From Piscinibacter sp. (GTDB taxonomy: Bacteria > Pseudomonadota > Gammaproteobacteria > Burkholderiales > Burkholderiaceae_C), in assembly GCA_019635485.1 (NCBI GenBank), contig JAHBZL010000026.1, forward strand, positions 1 to 64,000: DNA of 64,000 nucleotides. Reading direction: 5' to 3'. Below, piece after piece: positions 61,033 to 64,000 of the stretch (within the stretch, counting starts at the first letter, position 1; the number at the start of each line of letters is the position of its first letter). Under the pieces are notes generated by a model. The model worked only from the letters and a program-made list of their open reading frames with translations. It was not told the origin of the DNA and did no database searches. Both the position numbers and the translations under genes were made by a program.

Positions 61033-62322
61033 ATGCTGACCCGCCTGATCGTCCTGCTGCTCGCGCTGACGGCGCTGCTGGCGGCCGGCATCGCCGCCCT
61101 GAACCTGCGCGGCGAGGCGCCCATCGCGCCGGATGCCCGTCCGCAGGACGGCACGCCGTCCCAGATCGCGCAGGGCGCCTACCTGGCGCGGGCCGGCAAC
61201 TGCGCCGCCTGCCACACCGCCCGCGGCGGCGCGCCGTACGCGGGCGGGCGGGGCATCGCGACGCCGTTCGGCACGGTCTACGCCGGCAACCTGACGCCGG
61301 ATGCCGAGACCGGCCTCGGCCGCTGGAGCGCGGACCAGTTCTGGCGCGCCCTGCACCACGGCCGCTCGGCAGACGGGCGCCTGCTCTATCCCGCCTTCCC
61401 CTACCCGGACTTCACGCGCGTCACGCGCGACGACAGCGACGCGTTGTACGCGTTCCTGCGCTCGCTGCCGGCAGTCCGCCAGCCGAACCGCCCGCACGCG
61501 CTCGAGTTCCCGTATTCGACGCAGGCGGCGCTCGCGGTCTGGCGCGCGCTGTTCTTCCGGCCCGGCAGCTTCGAAGCGGAACCGGACCGGTCGCCGGCCT
61601 GGAACCGCGGTGCCTACCTGGTGCGCGGCCTGGGCCACTGCGCCGCCTGCCACGGCGGGCGCAACTTCCTGGGTGCGACGCCGGAGGGCGGTCTGTCGCT
61701 GTCCGGCGGTGTCATCCCGATGCGGCAGTGGTACGCCCCCGCGCTCGATGCGCCGGATCAGGCCGGCGTCGCGGACTGGCCCGAGGGCGAGGTGGTCGCG
61801 TTGCTGCGCGACGGGGTCGCTCCGCGCGGCGGCGTGCTCGGCCCGATGGCCGAGGTGGTGCTGGGCAGCACGCAGCACCTGCGCGAGGACGACCTGCGGG
61901 CCATCGCGGCGTTCCTGAAGGCGCTGCCGCAGCGCGCGCCGTCCCAGCCGGATGCCCGGCCGGCGGACCCGCAGGTGCTCGAGGCCGGCGAGCGGCTGTA
62001 CGCGGACCAGTGCGCCGACTGCCACGGCGCGGCGCGCGAAGGGCGACGCAGCGCCGCCGGGCGCCTGCTCTACCCCGCGCTGGACGGCAACCGGGTCGTG
62101 ACGATGGAGCCGCCCGCCAACCTGGTGCGCGTGATCGTGCACGGCGGCTACCTGCCGGCGACGGCGGGCAACCCGCGGCCGTTCGGCATGCCGCCGTTCG
62201 GTCTGCGCCTGGACGACGCGCAGATCGCCGCGCTCGCCACCTGGCTGCGCGAACGCAACGGCGCCGGGCCGGTGTCGCCGCTGCAGGTCGCGCGGCTGCG
62301 CGGCGCGGCCGCGACGGACTGA
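61033..62322 (+). CDS. Trihaem cytochrome c subunit (alcohol/aldehyde dehydrogenase type)
   Basis: A 429-aa membrane-anchored cytochrome with an N-terminal hydrophobic anchor (LIVLLLALTALLAAGIAAL) and three haem sites: CAACH (Cys57-His61), CAACH in the middle and CADCH in the last third. GGRGIATPFGTVYAGNLTPD, YPDFTRVTRDDSDALYAFL and FPYSTQ-type spacers match the cytochrome subunits of membrane-bound alcohol, gluconate or aldehyde dehydrogenases. No dehydrogenase gene is adjacent, so its partner must be elsewhere. Confidence 0.9.
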   Translation: MLTRLIVLLLALTALLAAGIAALNLRGEAPIAPDARPQDGTPSQIAQGAYLARAGNCAACHTARGGAPYAGGRGIATPFGTVYAGNLTPDAETGLGRWSADQFWRALHHGRSADGRLLYPAFPYPDFTRVTRDDSDALYAFLRSLPAVRQPNRPHALEFPYSTQAALAVWRALFFRPGSFEAEPDRSPAWNRGAYLVRGLGHCAACHGGRNFLGATPEGGLSLSGGVIPMRQWYAPALDAPDQAGVADWPEGEVVALLRDGVAPRGGVLGPMAEVVLGSTQHLREDDLRAIAAFLKALPQRAPSQPDARPADPQVLEAGERLYADQCADCHGAAREGRRSAAGRLLYPALDGNRVVTMEPPANLVRVIVHGGYLPATAGNPRPFGMPPFGLRLDDAQIAALATWLRERNGAGPVSPLQVARLRGAAATD

Positions 62323-62362
62323 GCAAGGGCTCGCGAGCGCCCGAGGGAACTGGGGTGTCGGA

Positions 62363-63058
62363 TCAGCCCCGGCGCAGCGGCGCCAGCGTGGCCCGCAGGC
62401 GCTCGCGCGCGTCGGCCGATTCGGCGGCCGAGTGGCCGAGCGCGTCCTCCACGTTGCCGATGTGGTCGAGCATCAGCGAGGCGGCCTTCTCCAGTTCGCC
62501 GCGTTCGACCGCCTCGACGATGCGCGCGTGGTCCGCGCAGGACGCGCGCGCGTCGTGGGTCGACTGGTACAGCGTCGCGACCAGCGTGGTGCGCGCGGTC
62601 AGGTCGCGCAGCATGTCCGACAGCAGCCGGTGGCCGAGGCATTCGGCCAGGCAGACGTGGAAGTCGGCCAGCAGGAAGGCCCGCGTGGCCGGATCCGCGC
62701 CTTCGATGGCCGCCTGCTCCTCCCGGATGTGCTCGCGCAGGCGCCGCACCACCTGCTGCAGCGGCGCGCCCTCGCGTTCGCCGCCGGCCTGGCGCAGCAG
62801 GCCCGACTCGACGGCGCGGCGGGCCGCGAACGCGTCGCGCGCCTCCTCGACCGAGGGTTCGACCACGTACCAGCCCTTGCGCGTGCGGACTTCGACGAAG
62901 CCACGCGCCTGCAGCTGCATCAAAGCCTCGCGCACCAGCGTGCGGCTGACGCCGAACAGGTCGGCCAGCTCCTGCTCGCCGAGCCGCTCGCCCGGCGCGA
63001 GCTTCTGCGCCAGGATGGATTCGACGACGCGCTGGGCGATCTCGGTCTGCGTGGCCAT
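62363..63058 (-). CDS. GntR-family regulator, FCD domain
   Basis: A 231-aa regulator with a GntR winged helix (VESILAQKLAPGERLGEQEL, LFGVSRTLVREALMQL, RKGWYVVEPS) and an FCD domain (LLADFHVCLAECL, CADHARIVEAVERG). It is 24 bp downstream of the DctA-like carrier on the same strand and probably co-transcribed with it, so control of dicarboxylate uptake is plausible. The effector is unknown. Confidence 0.88.
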   Translation of the reverse strand: MATQTEIAQRVVESILAQKLAPGERLGEQELADLFGVSRTLVREALMQLQARGFVEVRTRKGWYVVEPSVEEARDAFAARRAVESGLLRQAGGEREGAPLQQVVRRLREHIREEQAAIEGADPATRAFLLADFHVCLAECLGHRLLSDMLRDLTARTTLVATLYQSTHDARASCADHARIVEAVERGELEKAASLMLDHIGNVEDALGHSAAESADARERLRATLAPLRRG

Positions 63059-63082
63059 GTCGGGCGCGACTGTAGCGGCTCC

Positions 63083-64000
63083 TCAGGCGCGCGCCGGCAG
63101 CGCGGCGGGCGCGGCGGCCACGTCGGCCACGTCGGCGTCGTCCTCGGTGGGAGGCACGGGGCGGCCGTCCAGCACCGCGTGCGCGCGCTCGCGGTCGATG
63201 TCGCCCTCCCAGGCCGCCACCGCGACGGTCGCGACGCAGTTGCCGATCAGGTTGCCGAGCGCGCGGGCGATGCCCATGAACCAGTCGACCGACAGCACCA
63301 GCACCAGCCCGATCGCCGGGATCGCCGGGATGGCCTGCAGCGTCGCCGCCAGCACGACGATCGCGGAACCCGGCACGCCGTGCGCGCCCTTGCTGGTGAC
63401 CAGCGAGATCGCCAGGATGGTCAGCAGGTCGGTCATCGAGATCGGCGTGTTGGTCGCCTGCGCGATGAACACGGCCGCCAGCGTGATGTAGATCGAGAAC
63501 GCATCGAGATTGAACGAGTAGCCGGTCGGGATCACCAGGCCCACCGTGCTGTCGCGGATGCCCATGCGCTTGAGCTTGGACATGATCTGCGGCAGCACGC
63601 TGTCGCTCGAGGTCGTCGCGAACACGACCGCCAGCTCCTCGCGCAGGTACTTCAGCAGCTTGAAGATCGAGAAGCCGGCCAGCCGCATGATCGTGCCCAG
63701 CACGACGACGACGAAGATGACCACCGCCGCGTAGAACAGCACCACCAGCAGGCCGAGTTGCTTCAGCGAGCCGATGCCGTACTTGCCGACCGTGAAGGCG
63801 ATCGCGCCGAGCACGCCGAACGGCGCCAGCTTGATGATGATGCCCATGGTCTTGAACAGCACGTGCGACAGCGTGTCGATGAAGCCGGCCACCGGCGCGC
63901 CGCGCTCGCCGAGCAGCGCCAGCGCGCAGCCGAACAGGATCGCGAACAGCAGCACCTGCAGCACGTCGCCGGTGGCGAACGCCTGCACCACGGTGGTCGG
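63083..64000 (-). CDS. dctA: DctA-like C4-dicarboxylate:cation symporter, C-terminal part (partial)
   Basis: The reading frame is open to the window end, so the N-terminus lies beyond 64000; about 305 residues are visible. The blocks [35 protein letters not shown] (the serine-rich re-entrant motif), [20 protein letters not shown] and [20 protein letters not shown] are hallmarks of the DAACS/DctA family, which import succinate, fumarate and malate. The C-terminal tail is acidic and Ala-rich. GTG 63991 is merely the first internal start codon. Confidence 0.93.
   Translation of the reverse strand, partial: PTTVVQAFATGDVLQVLLFAILFGCALALLGERGAPVAGFIDTLSHVLFKTMGIIIKLAPFGVLGAIAFTVGKYGIGSLKQLGLLVVLFYAAVVIFVVVVLGTIMRLAGFSIFKLLKYLREELAVVFATTSSDSVLPQIMSKLKRMGIRDSTVGLVIPTGYSFNLDAFSIYITLAAVFIAQATNTPISMTDLLTILAISLVTSKGAHGVPGSAIVVLAATLQAIPAIPAIGLVLVLSVDWFMGIARALGNLIGNCVATVAVAAWEGDIDRERAHAVLDGRPVPPTEDDADVADVAAAPAALPARA

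Overview
The window is chromosomal DNA from a very GC-rich, Gram-negative bacterium. Two orphan Bug-type tricarboxylate-binding proteins, a DUF4148 protein, a chemoreceptor tail ending in EWETF, many LysR and GntR regulators and palindromic intergenic repeats all point to the Betaproteobacteria, order Burkholderiales, plausibly the Rubrivivax/Leptothrix/Methylibium side. That placement is inferred from gene content; no rRNA or other marker is present. Genes are densely packed, with no gap above about 250 bp. I saw no tRNA, rRNA, CRISPR array, insertion sequence or phage gene.

Layout. (1) 1-6864: the end of a chemoreceptor, an FtsX-type ABC permease, a LigB-type dioxygenase, and a BMP-type binding protein followed by a hybrid histidine kinase. 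(2) 6938-9023: a LysR regulator divergent from an NAD(P)-binding oxidoreductase, then a small unknown gene under a clear Fur box. (3) 9045-26355: a purine locus. On the minus strand it runs LysR, guanine deaminase, AzgA-like purine permease, Tsx-like outer-membrane channel, nucleoside ABC transporter (ATPase, two permeases, and a lipoprotein whose reading frame is broken), a Rieske oxygenase and an adenine/adenosine deaminase. Divergent from it lies xdhABC, followed by a convergent Crp/Fnr regulator. Together these take up purines and oxidise them as far as urate; uricase and the later steps are not in the window.

(4) 27085-42805: sugar-acid (uronate/aldarate) catabolism, arranged around one GntR/FCD regulator. 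The minus-strand operon holds 5-dehydro-4-deoxyglucarate dehydratase, glucarate dehydratase, ketoglutarate-semialdehyde dehydrogenase, two Bug proteins, a 2-hydroxyacid dehydrogenase, an HpcH/HpaI aldolase and a tartronate-semialdehyde reductase. The plus-strand operon holds uronate dehydrogenase, a TRAP transporter, a lactonase and galactarate dehydratase. Related TACAACT/ACAACT operator-like palindromes overlap predicted promoters on both sides. The genes encode both a route to 2-oxoglutarate and a route to pyruvate plus glycerate.

(5) 42852-49511: an ArsR-type regulator divergent from a threonine/serine dehydratase-RidA pair, then a giant NAD-glutamate dehydrogenase. (6) 49697-56170: a DUF4148 protein, a GntR regulator and the glyoxylate-to-glycerate operon (gcl, hyi, glxR, glycerate kinase), which ends in a long palindrome of about 170 bp. 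Glyoxylate is a product of purine breakdown, so this may complement the purine locus. (7) 56271-62322: a large unrecognised membrane protein, a Rieske protein, and a LysR gene joined to two multihaem cytochromes c. (8) 62363-64000: a GntR regulator and the C-terminal part of a DctA dicarboxylate carrier, cut by the window edge.
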